Source: Clavelina lepadiformis
Lineage: Eukaryota > Chordata > Ascidiacea > Aplousobranchia > Clavelinidae
Reading direction: 5' to 3'
Assembly: GCF_947623445.1 (NCBI RefSeq)
Contig: NC_135243.1
Location: forward strand, 19,972,479 to 20,036,478
Length of the DNA: 64,000 nucleotides
Shown here: positions 22,013 through 34,300 of the stretch, one piece after another
How positions within the stretch are numbered: the stretch's first letter is position 1
Layout of the letters: each line of letters begins with the position of its first letter
The notes under the pieces: model-generated
Told to the model about the DNA's origin: nothing
The model's database searches: none
The model's input: only the letters and a program-made list of their open reading frames with translations
Made by a program: the position numbers and the translations under genes

Positions 22013-22580
22013 TATAGCGATCTTCTATTCTTCTACGCCATGCTAGTAATCTTCGTTACGGCATAAAAGATACTTTCGCAGGCCAGCCAGGCCAAGTTTG
22101 ATCTGTTTGTGGAATATTAAATAAACATAAAATATTTCGCAACCATCATTTCACAAAGTTTGTGTTGAACTTAGAAATCGGAACATAAGTAATGAGTGTA
22201 GTAAAAGTTACATTACAAACCTAACGAAATCCAATAAACATTTGTGTAATTATGTAACGAAATAAATTCTTCACTCAATGCTTCACTCTTTGTTATAAAA
22301 CATGTTTAATGTCAACCGCTTTCATGAGAGACGTGAAACGAACGTTCGTACACGATAAAGGTTTTGTCAGTAGTTAAATATTAACCCGAAATCCTTGGTT
22401 ATCGACTTCACTTTAATCTGGAATTTTATGTGTGATGTGATCGTCACGTTGAGTCAAGCTATCATGTCCATTCTGTATCTTTTTTGTTTTTGACATATAC
22501 CTTTTATGTGCAGAGTTGTTAAGCAAACAAAAGTCTTCTGGCATTACAATTAACTTTGTCTTTTTATTTGAATATCCATT
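22013..22580. other. Intergenic, nothing recognised
   Basis: AT-rich spacer between a solo LTR and a transposon-like ORF remnant. No supported gene. Confidence 0.4.
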
Positions 22581-22581
22581 T

Positions 22582-23217
22582 CTATAGACGATCATATTTA
22601 AAGCTGAAACAGTAAAAAAATGTTTTTATGTGACGTAAATATCTATTCAGTAAAATAAAGCTAGGAAGACCAGGAAATGCTTTGCACAGGTAATCAAAAC
22701 AAGCACCATCTTTATCTAAGGCCTTGACAAATTGTTTCATCAAACCTAATTTGATGTGCAGTGGGGGTAAAATGATGCGATCCCGACTGACCAAAGGTTC
22801 GTTTAGAATGCTTTTATCTCCGTACACAAGCTGTTCACATATGGTAGGCCTACATTCCTTTTTAATCCAGTGTTGATTAGTGGCCTGACTATCCCAGTAA
22901 CAAATAAAGCAAGGATACTTGGGGTAGCCGCCTTGTTATCCCAAGAGAAAGTTGACCATTTTCAAATCAACGAATATCTTCAGGACCATCTTTACCCTTT
23001 GTTAGTGTTCATTCAAAACAACTGAGTGGCCAATAGGAACATAGGCAAACTTATTTCCGTTTTGAAGTAGCACACATTTCAAGTTTTTTTTGGAGCTGTC
23101 AATGAATAACCTCCATCCTTCTGGTTTATATTCAAGTAGACCTATACATAAAAGAAGTCCTTCGATGTTATTACAGTACACAAAATTATTTTCTTGAGAG
23201 AAAAATTGCATTAACAT
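22582..23217 (-). pseudogene. Remnant of a repetitive transposon-like ORF family (copy 1)
   Basis: Reading the - strand: FFSQENNFVYCNNIEGLLLC, EGWRLFIDSSKKNLK, GNKFAYVPIGHSVVL, a short gap, then stop-interrupted LG(stop)QGGYPKYPCFICYWDSQA, then RIILPPLHIKLGLMKQFVKA. These motifs belong to a widely repeated metazoan ORF family I know as uncharacterised, multicopy proteins; WRLFIDSSK, GGY-CFxCxWDS and PPLHIKLG are its signatures. Internal stops and frame breaks show it is dead. Two more copies are at 48040-49122 and 50307-49681. The transposon superfamily is not certain. Confidence 0.65.
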
Positions 23218-24850
23218 TTCTTCTCTGTCCCGGTAAAACGTTATTTTTGTTGCCGAATCAAGAATGTTATGATCACAGGAAAGAAGCCAGCACTTCAGAC
23301 GCTTCTTTAGGTGAACCTAAATCACGAACTAGGTCGTTTGGCTGATCTTGAGTAAAAGACTTCGGTTTACTGTGCATTTGTGAAGATGTTGAGGAGTCGG
23401 TGTCACTGCAGTTGCTACAGCTGGCATTATTGCCCTTTTCATCTTCTAATCTAAGGCCTTATTTACCTCCCAAACGAGAAATTTGTGCCAGACAACTCAA
23501 CATTTGGGCAAAACTAAATAGCTGTTTCACATGGCTTCAGTTTTTATTTACCTTTGTTACTCACGAGCATACATTTCTAACTTTTCATAGCATATGTAAG
23601 AAAAAGCAATATCTCAAAAACTAGAGCCAATTCAGCAAAAGTAATACCATTTTTGGACTCAGCGCCTCTGATATACCCCTAAATCGATCTGACATATCAT
23701 GCCTTTTGAAAAAAAGTTTTTTTTGTTAGCCTGTGTTATATACTATATTACTTATAAATCGCAATCTTCTCATAATGTTTTGTAACTGTTAGTCACACAC
23801 AACATTCCCGCTCCTTTTCCATTCAACGCTATTTATGATGAGTCTCATCAGGTGTTGAAATATTAAAGGAGTGTTTGTCAGTCCAAATGGCATTACTTTA
23901 AATTAAACGTTTATGTAAACACAGAGAGAAATTCCACATGGGCATCTGGTAAGTAACTTATTTTAAATATAAAGTTGAAAAATACCCGTAATACAATTGA
24001 TCAAGAATGTCATCTACCCTTGACGCTTTTCAATAACTATACTGTTGCTGCCAGTAAACTGCAATCGTCTTGAAGCTGGCCGGGAACATAAGTTCTACAA
24101 GCGGTGTTACAATAGTAATAGCACTCTTTGACTTTGACTAGGTCGCATCGGTTTATCAAACCTGGTTTATCCCAAAGCGGGAAAATTCCTCTATTAACAG
24201 TTAGAGTTGTGGATTGGTAATCTACGGAGTATACACATGTTCCTGGACAACATTTAGTCCAACACTTGTCAGCGATTTCACTTAGAACAAAACAGGGACC
24301 TTTCGGACTCCTGCAACACGAAAGTGAAGATGTGGCAAGCCTATTACATTCAACGGTTTACCTTTTGCTCTGACAAACCGTGTATGTGGTGATCGTTTCT
24401 ATAGGGTTGTAGATACATGCTCAATAAAACCCAGTTATACATCAAGCTTAAAACCCTGTTTTTACTTTCTGGCTGGCAATCGATGTAGTTTTAAATCCAG
24501 CTCATAGGTTTGCTGCCTTGTTGGCAGGCGATATAACTTAGCTTGGATCTCGTTCTTTTACAACCTTCCTCCATTGTTGGAAGTTGTAGTTTTTAAATAT
24601 TTTTCCTTGGTTATATTGTATCTCAATCGCCTTTGGAAGACGTAAGTTATTTTATGGACTGCCTTGTAGAAGTTAAGTGGTAAAGTACGCTTTCGTTTTT
24701 CATTGGTGAACAGACGTTTACATTTTTCCTTTGCCACCTTTTCAAACGGTAGATTGCCTGAGTTAACTTTGAAGTCTGCAAAATCGGCAGTGAAACTTAT
24801 TTTTTTTTGTTTCTTGTCTCTATTTTATAGCAGAGAATCATGCCTTGAGA
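23218..24850. other. Intergenic, nothing recognised
   Basis: No convincing coding region. A 74-residue + frame (23400-23624) and others are unsupported. The 3' part begins the block that recurs after FUT copy C. Confidence 0.4.
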
Positions 24851-26060
24851 AAAAACCCTTACACCATTTCTTGACCTCTTCGCCAAATAGGATCAGGGTT
24901 ATTTGTGTTGACCAAGTGGTATTTTCAGGGAGTTTCTCTGCAAGCGACCAGGTTCAGTTTCCGTCACGCCTACAATTGGCAGTGCTACTGAAAACTGTTC
25001 TCTCATCCGCCTGATTGCGATCATTGAGTTGTGAAAGTTCCCGTGCTATTCAAGCCCAACAAGAAATGGAATTTATCCCGCCTGTAGTTGGCAATATCTA
25101 CATTGTTCCTATTTTGGCTCCGGTTCTTCGACACCTTGAACATAATCCCAGCATAGACGCCAGTAGGAGGTGGTCGAATAAACCACTGAAATTTTATTCC
25201 ATCACTCTTTTTATCGGTCACACATTGTGTTGTTGGCTTTGTCTTCCCATTCAGCCTGATAGGTGTCCACAAAAGAAACCCGTCGAGTTGCTCAAATGAA
25301 GGCCGACGAGGAAGCACGTACTCTTGCAGAAAGGCAAAGAGCGCTAAAGCTAGCCCAATTTCAAGATGAAACCCTGAATGTTATGGTCCCACGACCACAA
25401 TAGTATAGTGCTGCCACCCTAGGAATCCCATACCTCCATACCTCCATACCTCCGAGGTGGAGGTAATTCGTTCCATAGCGCTACCACGCGGTAAACATGT
25501 TGTAGGTTTCTAGAGGAAGGGTTTACGTAAGAAAAGAGAAAAAACATTAAGATCTTTATTCCTACATGTTGGTAGGAGGAGTTAACTGTATTTCCACCAA
25601 GACGTATTCTTGACAGAACTATTTTAATGAAGTATTTGGATATTGCCCGCTCATAAGTTATTCGTGTTTATAGATCAAACACAAATTGGTCCCAGCAGCT
25701 GTCCCAGGCTACTGGCTGCTCATTACCACAGCAGACAAATGACAACCGCTTGCAGGCGCTATGGTCACTTTGTAGGCAGCAGAGTGTTGCGTCAGCAGCG
25801 TCGAAAAGTTTTATGGCCTTTACACAAGTGTCATTTCCGTATTTTGATACGATTTGTATTTAGCAAAAATCAGTTCTGACATTCCAATGTAAACTTCATT
25901 CGGGATCAAGCCGCTATGGTTCTCGTCGCGTCTCTTGCTGGTGATAAAGCGTGCCCAGGTTCGAAAAACTTGAGTTGTTATCGGTCGTTAGAAGTTCGAC
26001 ATCGATCACGTCCCGTCCCTTGCCAGTTGCTTACCCGAGGTACGTTCCATGTTCCTTACA
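24850..26060. repeat. Paralogous block downstream of FUT copy B
   Basis: Closely similar to 38810-41100, ~14 kb away. Shared pieces in the same order: (a) 24880-25200; (b) 25275-25400, encoding RRVAQMKADEEARTLAERQR on the + strand, a charged helical stretch ending TAG; (c) 25650-25870, whose - strand encodes KYGNDTCVKAIKLFDAADAT followed by a Cys-rich CCLQSDHSACKRLSFV. In (a) the - strand frame has a TGA where the other copy has Trp (GNW), so this copy looks decayed. No family was recognised. The shared order indicates the duplication unit includes FUT plus this block. Confidence 0.6.
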
Positions 26061-26551
26061 ACACGTGTACAGCGTAAGTATATAAGCAAATATAGTTGCT
26101 AATAAAGACGTTGCCCACCGTTCATTAACAAAATCAGAACACAGGCATTTAAATTTAACAACCAGCTACAACCTCGAATTTCTTCTTCTCCGATTTGATT
26201 TTTGATTTGCAAGAACGCAATTGACAGATGTATCTGTTAGATATGTTCGATATGATCTCTTCCAAACGCGCGGAGGTCAATATGCGTTTACCGATGTCTG
26301 TTCATTTACTTCAGCGACATTTTCAGCATTCACATTCACAACATTTCATGCTTCAGCGACACCTTCTCTAAATCTAAAGGTAATTTTGTATTTACAGATA
26401 TTTTTTGGTTTCCATCAGAGATTTTGTTCTTTTGAATAACGATGACGACAATTGCTCGCTTTATGATTTTTTGCTGGCCTAGAAGCGACACAAAGATGTA
26501 CGTCATAAGCAAGTTAAATTGGCAATTTGCCTTCGAAAGGTCGATTAAAAC

Positions 26552-27418
26552 GGTGTACCGACACTTAATCACGCGACACTTAATCACGCGACGCTTAATC
26601 ACCGACACATAATGACTAGGACATTTAATCACGCGACACATAATCACTTGGATGTCGGAAAAGCGTGAGGAAAATTCAGTAATTCAAGCTCGTGTGCATC
26701 TCTCTGTGGAGTCTAATGACGAATTAAGAACAGCTGTTCGGTGTTTACCAGCCTTAGCCATGGTCCCTTCCTCTGACGTAGTCGAGTCATTTCTGATCTT
26801 AGCTGATAGCATGCCCGATCACGAGAAGATGCCTGAGCTTCTTTCGTGTTTCGAACACACATATATCAGAGGCAGACGACGTCCGGGACGTGGTGAAAAT
26901 TACGGCTCAGCCATCTTTCCAATCGAAAGTTGGAATCATTACGAAGCCGGGGCAGGTTGCATTGCAAGAGCCACAAATGCAGTCGAAGGTTGGCATTTTG
27001 GTCTCCAAGTGCTTTTCAATGCCACCACCCGACATTGTGGACTTTCATACAGGGAATTGAAAAAGACATTCAAATGCAACGTGCTACGTTTCTGCAAGGA
27101 ATTGCTGGTACTCAACCTTCTATTCCAATGCGGTACAAGGCACTGAAACTGCGTGTGCAAAACACAGTTGACCGTTATCTGTCAAGTGAGATTTTAGTCT
27201 ATCTTCGTGCAGTTGCTTACATTTCCCATGCATAACATTGCTGTAAATTGTAAATGTAAATAAACATTGTAAATGTGTGATTAAATGTCACGTGATTAAA
27301 TGTCCTAGTGACTATGTGTCGCGTGATTAAATGTCCTAGTGATTATGTGTCGGTGATTAAGCGTCGCGTGATTAAGTGTCGCGTGATTAAATGTCGCGTG
27401 ATTAAGTGTCACCAAACC
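26552..27418. mobile_element. Non-autonomous MULE-type element with iterated TIRs (MULE-2)
   Basis: An 867-bp insertion with the perfect 9-bp duplication GATTAAAAC (26543-26551 and 27419-27427). The left end GGTGTACCGACACTTAATC is identical to that of MULE-1. The right end in reverse complement, GGTTTGGTGACACTTAATC, differs from it by one base. TIRs are iterations of TAATCACGCGACA and TAATCACTAGGACA. The interior carries a transposase C-terminal fragment rather than the zinc finger of MULE-1, so the two are different internal deletions of one parent element. Confidence 0.9.
26652..27235 (+). pseudogene. MULE transposase C-terminal fragment in MULE-2
   Basis: Frame 26652-27146 encodes AIFPIESWNHYEAGAG and TNAVEGWHFGLQVLF, the W-N-Y-E and TN-VEGWH signatures near the end of Mutator-like transposases. 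The homologous continuation LWTFIQGIEKDIQMQRATFL is in another frame (to 27235), so there is a frameshift near 27010. The catalytic DDE core upstream is missing. Start ATG 26652 lies directly after the left TIR, so a chimeric protein could in principle be made, ending in a shifted tail. Confidence 0.75.
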
Positions 27419-27427
27419 GATTAAAAC

Positions 27428-28195
27428 ATTTTAAGCGATGAATATCGCTGAACGTCGCTATAAAACAAGCAGAAGCAATTCCAGGTCAATGCGCATGTTA
27501 AGTTTTTATGTTTTCTTTATAGCGTGGCTGAGTGTGGGTCTAGGCCAGTGATGGAACCGGGTCTTATTGATCGTGACACAAGTCAAAACAAGTCTATAAC
27601 AGCGCAGGTCAAAGTCAGGTCAAAGCAAGTCGAGCCAGTACAAAAACATCAACTACGTGTCTGGTTTCGTTTTGTAGAAAACACAAATTCACAACATGAA
27701 CTTTGCATTAGCCTACATAATGTAGGGCTTTAAAAATAAGTCTCCACCGAATTAACTAAATTCCGAGTAGATCTGATAGTTCACAGGTTGTCAGTACTGT
27801 TTATCCAGTGGTATATGGAACCACCTATATACAAACATCTACGTTGAATTGCCATGGTAGCGTCGCACGAGGCCCTAGTGATCTTTGTTACAAAAGATCA
27901 TGTCCAATAGTAAGTTGCTTGCTGCAATTAAAATAAACTCAATAAATTTGTCGTAAAAAGTCATGACAGCTAGGTAGTACACAGTGAAAATTGAAAAAAT
28001 AAAAATACTATAAAAAAGTGAATAAAAATTTTTTTTCAGAGGATTGACATTTGCTTTGATGAAAGCCTATTTATCTTTGAGGTCAAAAGACTGCAGAAAA
28101 TCTTTTTTAGTAATATCATGGCTCGCTCAATATCTGACAATTTTTCAGATTTTATTGCACTCCAAAACGCATAAACACAACGACGTTCAACAAAA
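27428..28195. other. Intergenic, nothing recognised
   Basis: No supported gene. A repeated GTCAAAG/AAGTC pattern around 27580-27640 is unexplained. Confidence 0.35.
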
Positions 28196-28625
28196 CACAC
28201 CAATCAAAGACCTGCAATCAAGACCACTTATGCTAAAAATCCCGTATATTGGTAAAGCGTCTTCAGTCTTTAAATATAAAATACATGCAGCTTTAAAAAT
28301 GTAATTTGACGTAGAAGTTAAGTGTTTTCCTCAAACAAAGTATAAAATTGTTTTACCAGTAAGTCCCATATTTTCTTATGTCGTATATCAATTTACATGT
28401 CCATATGATATGGAAAATGGATAACACCTACATAGGGAGGACTTTTCGACATTTTGGTATCAGAGTTACGGAATACACATAAATAAAAGAAGTATACAAC
28501 AAATAAGCGATCAAAACACACATAGAAACATGCAAAGGATGCAAATAAGACTATATTAATATACTCATGTACAAAATGATACTGTTATATTTAGCTTTAT
28601 TAAAAGTAAAATCATACATCTGAAA
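28196..28625 (+). pseudogene. Penelope-like element remnant (GIY-YIG endonuclease end)
   Basis: Across frames the + strand reads PLMLKIPYIGKASSVFKYKI, then KIVLPVSPIFSYVVYQFTCP, then NTYIGRTFRHFGIRVTEY, then IKTHIETCKGC and DYINILMYKMIL. The order linker, VVYxFTCP, YIGRTxRHFxxRVxEH-like and CKxC fits the C-terminal GIY-YIG domain of Penelope-like retroelements. Multiple stops (for example after VTEYT) and frame changes make it a relic. No reverse transcriptase part was found upstream. Confidence 0.65.
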
Positions 28626-29940
28626 TTCAGGAGCAAGGATAAACAAAGTAACACAACCTCATTGCTAAAATAAGTTTGTTTGTCACAATGCAAGCCGTGT
28701 AGTCTACGAAGAGAAACACAATTGCCCCAAGCAGAAACAAAGCACAAGAAATAATTAAGATAAATCGAGGCGAGTTAACAAAGGGAATATTTCATTACAC
28801 TCCATTTCAAAATTATTCGAAAATATCGTAATGATTATAAATGTTAAATTCAAGAAACATTACTTATTAAGCAGCTGAATCCTCGGCTAAGCAAACAAGC
28901 AGTATTCTATCTTTTTGAAAATTTACTTAAGACCAAAACATAATGTCATGTTATGTCTAGCATCATACAGTTCACCGCTATGCACCTCCTTTCTTTAACT
29001 TTCATATCTCACAAATCGCTACAAACTCATTGTTGTCATTATTTTGTTTTCTGCTCACTAATAACTCTTGATAACCCCTGGTACTTACTTAATTATATAT
29101 TTATCATTTTTTTCGGTCTTGTAACATTGTACAATATTTATATCCGCTAATGAACCACTTTAATTTATTCTGGCTTTGACAAAAACCAAATGTTGTTTGA
29201 AACATGTTTGCTTTTGTTTAATAAATAATAACTCTATATTCAGCCTGGGTTTTTTAAAGTGTAGCTTGTCTGGACCTGGGTCTATAAGTTTCACACACTT
29301 CAGAGGCATGTTAAACATTTTCTGTTTGACCTTTGTTTCGCTAAGTAATGTAGAGTTTCATATTCTTTAGCTTGGATATTTTGATTTTGTTTCAGTTCAC
29401 CAGAACAGTTCATAAATTGGTGAAATGTTGAAAGTTGTCCATTTTCTAAGTTTTGAGCTCTTTTGCCACCACGTAGCTGTGATTAATGAAAGCTGATAGG
29501 TCTGACTTATTTTAAACTCTTTTTTTCCCACGCCAGAGGGTGCCAGATATTGTATATCGAACGGTAAAGCCTGTAAAACTGGTCAATTGTTCTAGTGTAA
29601 TGAAGCGAATCTTCAATTTTATATCCAACAGTGCAAGTTTTTCTCCCCGATCCCCTGGGAAGCTTTAGGAAAAGTTTTCAAAAATAAATTAGGAAGCCGG
29701 TTACAAAATGTCAATTAACTTACAAAAAACTATGTGTACTACAACCAATATAATTTAATTATTGTTAAGCTAAAGACTTTTTATGAGAAGTTAAAACATT
29801 TCTGTTTTATAGCACAATTACCTAAAAAGTTATCATCATTTAAAACTCGAACTTGCTTTAGCGTTAAAGTCGCTCTTTGATGTTTATACAGTTGTAGATA
29901 TAATCACTGTGAGATTGGAGCCGGTCACTGCTTGCATCAG
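28626..29940. other. Intergenic, nothing recognised
   Basis: AT-rich with short frames only (28953-29150 and 29176-29370, +), neither with a recognisable domain. Confidence 0.4.
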
Positions 29941-31341
29941 TTACTTGTTGTAATATTTAAAATCAGAAGAAATCAACAGTATATACATAAAAAATCTAAA
30001 TGCGACCAGTCAAAATATTATTTTCTTGTATAGCACACTGGCCGAGTCGCGCATTAATACTTGAATTTCAGAATCCCGATTGAAATTGAAATCGATCGCC
30101 ACCTAGCAACTTGTGACGGGGTGATCTTATAAGACTATTCATTATTATTATTATTATAAGGTTCACGGGGTGAACCTATAAGACTATTTTGAAAACTTGT
30201 ATATAAAAGAGTAGTGTATGGTGTCCTCGTACGTGTATTCAATTGGTCATTAAGCGAGAAGGTAGTTGAAAACGGTTTGATTTTTAAATCAAAGACTAGT
30301 TGTCAGTACAGCAAGATCCCGGTTAACTTTTCTACTTGAATCTGAACAGTTTTTGCAAAGTTATGTGATACTTCAGGTGCGAACTTAGCAATTATGATTT
30401 TGTAAATACAGTAGCTATACAATAGACATATCGTTATGTAATGTACATATCAGCGAAACTAAAGGCGAAGAGAAGTAACTATTCGAGACTGATGGATGCC
30501 TTAACTGAAGTTAGCCTTGCTTTTTTGTATGTACAACAGACGCAATATGTAAATAATATGCTATAAATAAAACTTGAAGTTTTTCAGAAAAGTTCTGAAA
30601 AGTTTCTGAAAAAAATTTATGAAGAGTTAAACTGGTGCGAACTTAACCGAGCAAATACTGTAAATATGTCGGTATCTGAAAACTGTTTCAATAATAAACG
30701 TTTTTGCAGTTGTTTGGATCGGGTAAATAAATATAACGTATAAGAATATAAGAATAAGGTATATTTAAAGGGTACCTGAGTGTGTAACTTAAAGGTCTGG
30801 TGTTACAAAGCCTATAACTAAACTTCCAATTGATGTATTTATATTGGTCATGATAAATGCTAAGGTACAGCTTACCAGGCTCAGACTTAGCACTAGGCGC
30901 TAAGGCCTAGTTCGGAACAGCTAACTGCCTTAAAGATATGAATGCTTCACTATAGATAACATGTTGTAAGCTACTGTGGTAAGTACATGCTGGTAAGTAC
31001 AGCACAGCATATTATTTGTGTAACCTTTGTTTGTGATAAACATCCACTGCAACCTACTTGTGGAGTCGTTTTACGTCCAAAAGACTTACGGCATCTTTAC
31101 TACCATAACTGATTCAGAAGACAAAGCGTGTTCATTTCACGTGGAAACGTCATAATTACCGTCACCTTCATTATAATTGTAGCTGAAGGTTTGCTAAATT
31201 TTTTGTCAATAAGTGCTTTGTAACAAAATATGTTTGAAAAATCCTTTCCCGGCATACTTACTGACAACTATCAACTTGTTTTTTCGATTTAACTGTCTTT
31301 CACTTATGAAGATTTTTACAGACAAAGCTTTCGCTTAGAGG
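29940..31341. other. 5' flank of FUT copy C (duplicated block)
   Basis: Paralogous to 15775-17458 without the hAT MITE of copy B. Contains a short ATT microsatellite (30139-30157). TTTTTACAG at 31312-31320, just upstream of the start codon, could serve as a splice or trans-splice acceptor; this is inference only. Confidence 0.5.
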
Positions 31342-34300
31342 ATGGTTAGAAAAGTAATGATTAGAAAAGCGTTTGTGGCCGCTTTTAAATATTCTGCACT
31401 TGCGGTATTGGCTGTTTTCTTATGGTCCGCCTCTAGAACACAAACTAATACACTCAATGAACATGCTTTATCAAAAAAGGCCCAGGCTAGGTATCAGCCA
31501 GCGCCAATTCCAGTTAAATACACATCGAAAAAGATCGACCCGCGAAAACCTCCTCTGATTTTATATTGGGGATATCCTTGGCATGATAAAAGCAGTGGAG
31601 CACCAGATGGGGAAAAAATTGGCATTTGCGAAACCACCTATGACCGAAGTAGGATAATTGAAGCAGACGCTATCGCTTTTCATTACACAACCATTCGTGC
31701 AGAAGATTTGCCTTGGAAATATTACAGGTACTTATACGTGGATAAGTTCTTGCTTATCTTAGTAGACGTCAAAGAACGTGAACTTGACTGGCTCGACTTA
31801 AAAATTTAAAAAGCAAATGGAAATAGTTAAAGAAAACAAAATAAACATCAGTAAATGGTACAAACAACTTAGTCCATGTAGAATAATTTAATTCTATTTT
31901 TTTGTTCCAGTAAATTTATCGTTTTTTACTCTCTATTTTACTTGCTACCGACCCAAATCATATCGAAGAGTTTGTTTCTTTGTTCTAATAAATTTCTTTT
32001 TTTTCTATCCTACTTTTCTTCCTACACTCATTTAGTTCCAGCCAGCATTGAGTTTTTAAACATTTGTAAAAAACAAAAAAGTATATAATGAAACTAACTG
32101 TTCTACAATAATAAACTTTTCACAAACTGGATAAAATTCATTGCTTTTTCAGAGCATAGCACAAGGTTCTTACCTTACCTTGGATAACTGTAAAAACAAC
32201 GATTTAGGCTATTTTGACTTAGTTATCATTAGATCTGTTGCGGTTTTACTTTTTTTCTAAACTGTTTAACTCACTTCACTCAATCATTTGTGGGACTATT
32301 ATTACATATGGGACCGACATCATATTCGAGACATTGATAAATATAAATGTGTGGTTTTAATCTGTAGCTTCTGAGAATGGTGCATCGCTTCTTTTGATCG
32401 CTTTTTTCTAACAAGTATGCTAATTTTTTTAGATCAAAAGAAAAAAATTATATAGTATCTGACATGGTATAACTTATAACACAACTTTTTTCCTCGAAAA
32501 CATGCCAAAACTTGTTGCAATATCGCTATACTGTAAAACTGGGTTTACCTTGAAATTTCCCGACAGCGTTTTAGCCACATAACTCTCTTTGCAGCTTTTA
32601 ATAATTAGCATGTTGTAAGTTATTGATTATATTATTGAGTAAGTGTGTAAATAGTTTTTGAAAACTCGACCGACCCGTCTGTAATACCAAAAGACCCAAA
32701 AAAGATATTTAATAGTTTCTGTACAACACAAAAAATGCAACAGATCAATTTATATGCAAGCTTCTTTCATTTTAGCTGACGTCAGCTGGCCAATAGACAG
32801 CTCGGTTGACTTTGAAAAACAAATCTCCGAGCCTCGCAAACCATGCTACTTTTGTTAAAATAGCTGGAATTTCTTCTATTAAACGCTTTTATAATACCAA
32901 AAATGGAAGGTTTCAATTTTATCGTAGAAAAAAAAAATAGCTTTTACGTCCAAAATTTACCTAATATTAGGCTATATGAGTTAGCACCTCTGGTGCTCCG
33001 ACATTGGTGTAAGACAAGTAGGGTTAGCCCATCAAATACAAGGCACAACTGGTGAACTAAAGACATTTATTTCTCCCAACATTTCATTAACACATTCGGA
33101 TTGTATTTATTAGGGCAATGGAAAACGTATTTCAATTTTTTCGAAAGTATAGACTTACCAATTCCAAGTTACAACTTGCAGAATTACATCGAAGCAATTA
33201 CTACGCGAACAATTGTAATTCTATACTTTTCGCAAAGGTTTAAATACAATGCTCGTTGACCGGATGAGGCCAACCCGAATGGATTAAGGAAACGTTAGCA
33301 GAAATAAATTTCTGTATTTCACCATTTGTGCGTTGTAAGTTGAATTTAATGTTAATATGCCTGATGGCAAGCCAATCAAAGTATTTTTGAATTAGGGATA
33401 GATTTTCGAATATATAGTTTTAACTTATAACTTATAGTATTGATGAAACCATATTCACGACATGGCCATATATATAGCCACTTATAAAAGAAATTGATCT
33501 AAACCTTAATAAATTGACAAAATAAATCTGACTACGTCAAAAATGTTATTAAACTTTAGTAAAATTGGCAATTTTATGACGGAAATCTATTTGGTTGCAG
33601 AAATCCCAACCAGTTGTTTGTGTGGTGGTCAGCTGAAGGTCCTTCCGTTTTGCGTCTAGACGGAATAAAACTAGAAGGCTATGACGGTTTTTTCAACTGG
33701 ACCTGGACCTACCGCCGAGATGCGGACGTTGCGCGTAATTACGGATATCGGGGTCACGTTATCAACTCTGTAGCGAAAGGGAAGAAAGTTGTCGATGAGT
33801 TGGTCGCGGCAAAAACTGATTTAGCGGTAAGCATTTGAAGTTCTTTACATATATGCAGTTGTATAATATTTTAGAAATTAAATCTGACTACGTCAAAAAT
33901 GTTATTAAACTTTAGTAAAATTGGCAATTTTATGACGGAAATCTATTTGGTTGCAGAAATCCCAACCAGTTGTTTGTGTGGTGGTCAGCTGAAGGTCCTT
34001 CCGTTTTGCGTCTAGACGGAATAAAACTAGAAGGCTATGACGGTTTTTTCAACTGGACCTGGACCTACCGCCGAGATGCGGACGTTGCGCGTAATTACGG
34101 ATATCGGGGTCACGTTATCAACTCTGTAGCGAAAGGGAAGAAAGTTGTCGATGAGTTGGTCGCGGCAAAAACTGATTTAGCGGTAAGCATTTGAAGTTCT
34201 TTACATATATGCAGTTGTATAATATTTTAGAAATTACTGAAAGTACTATAGCATCGTGTTACTTTTTGTTTGTTTTCTTGTTTTTAATATGTAAAGCATT

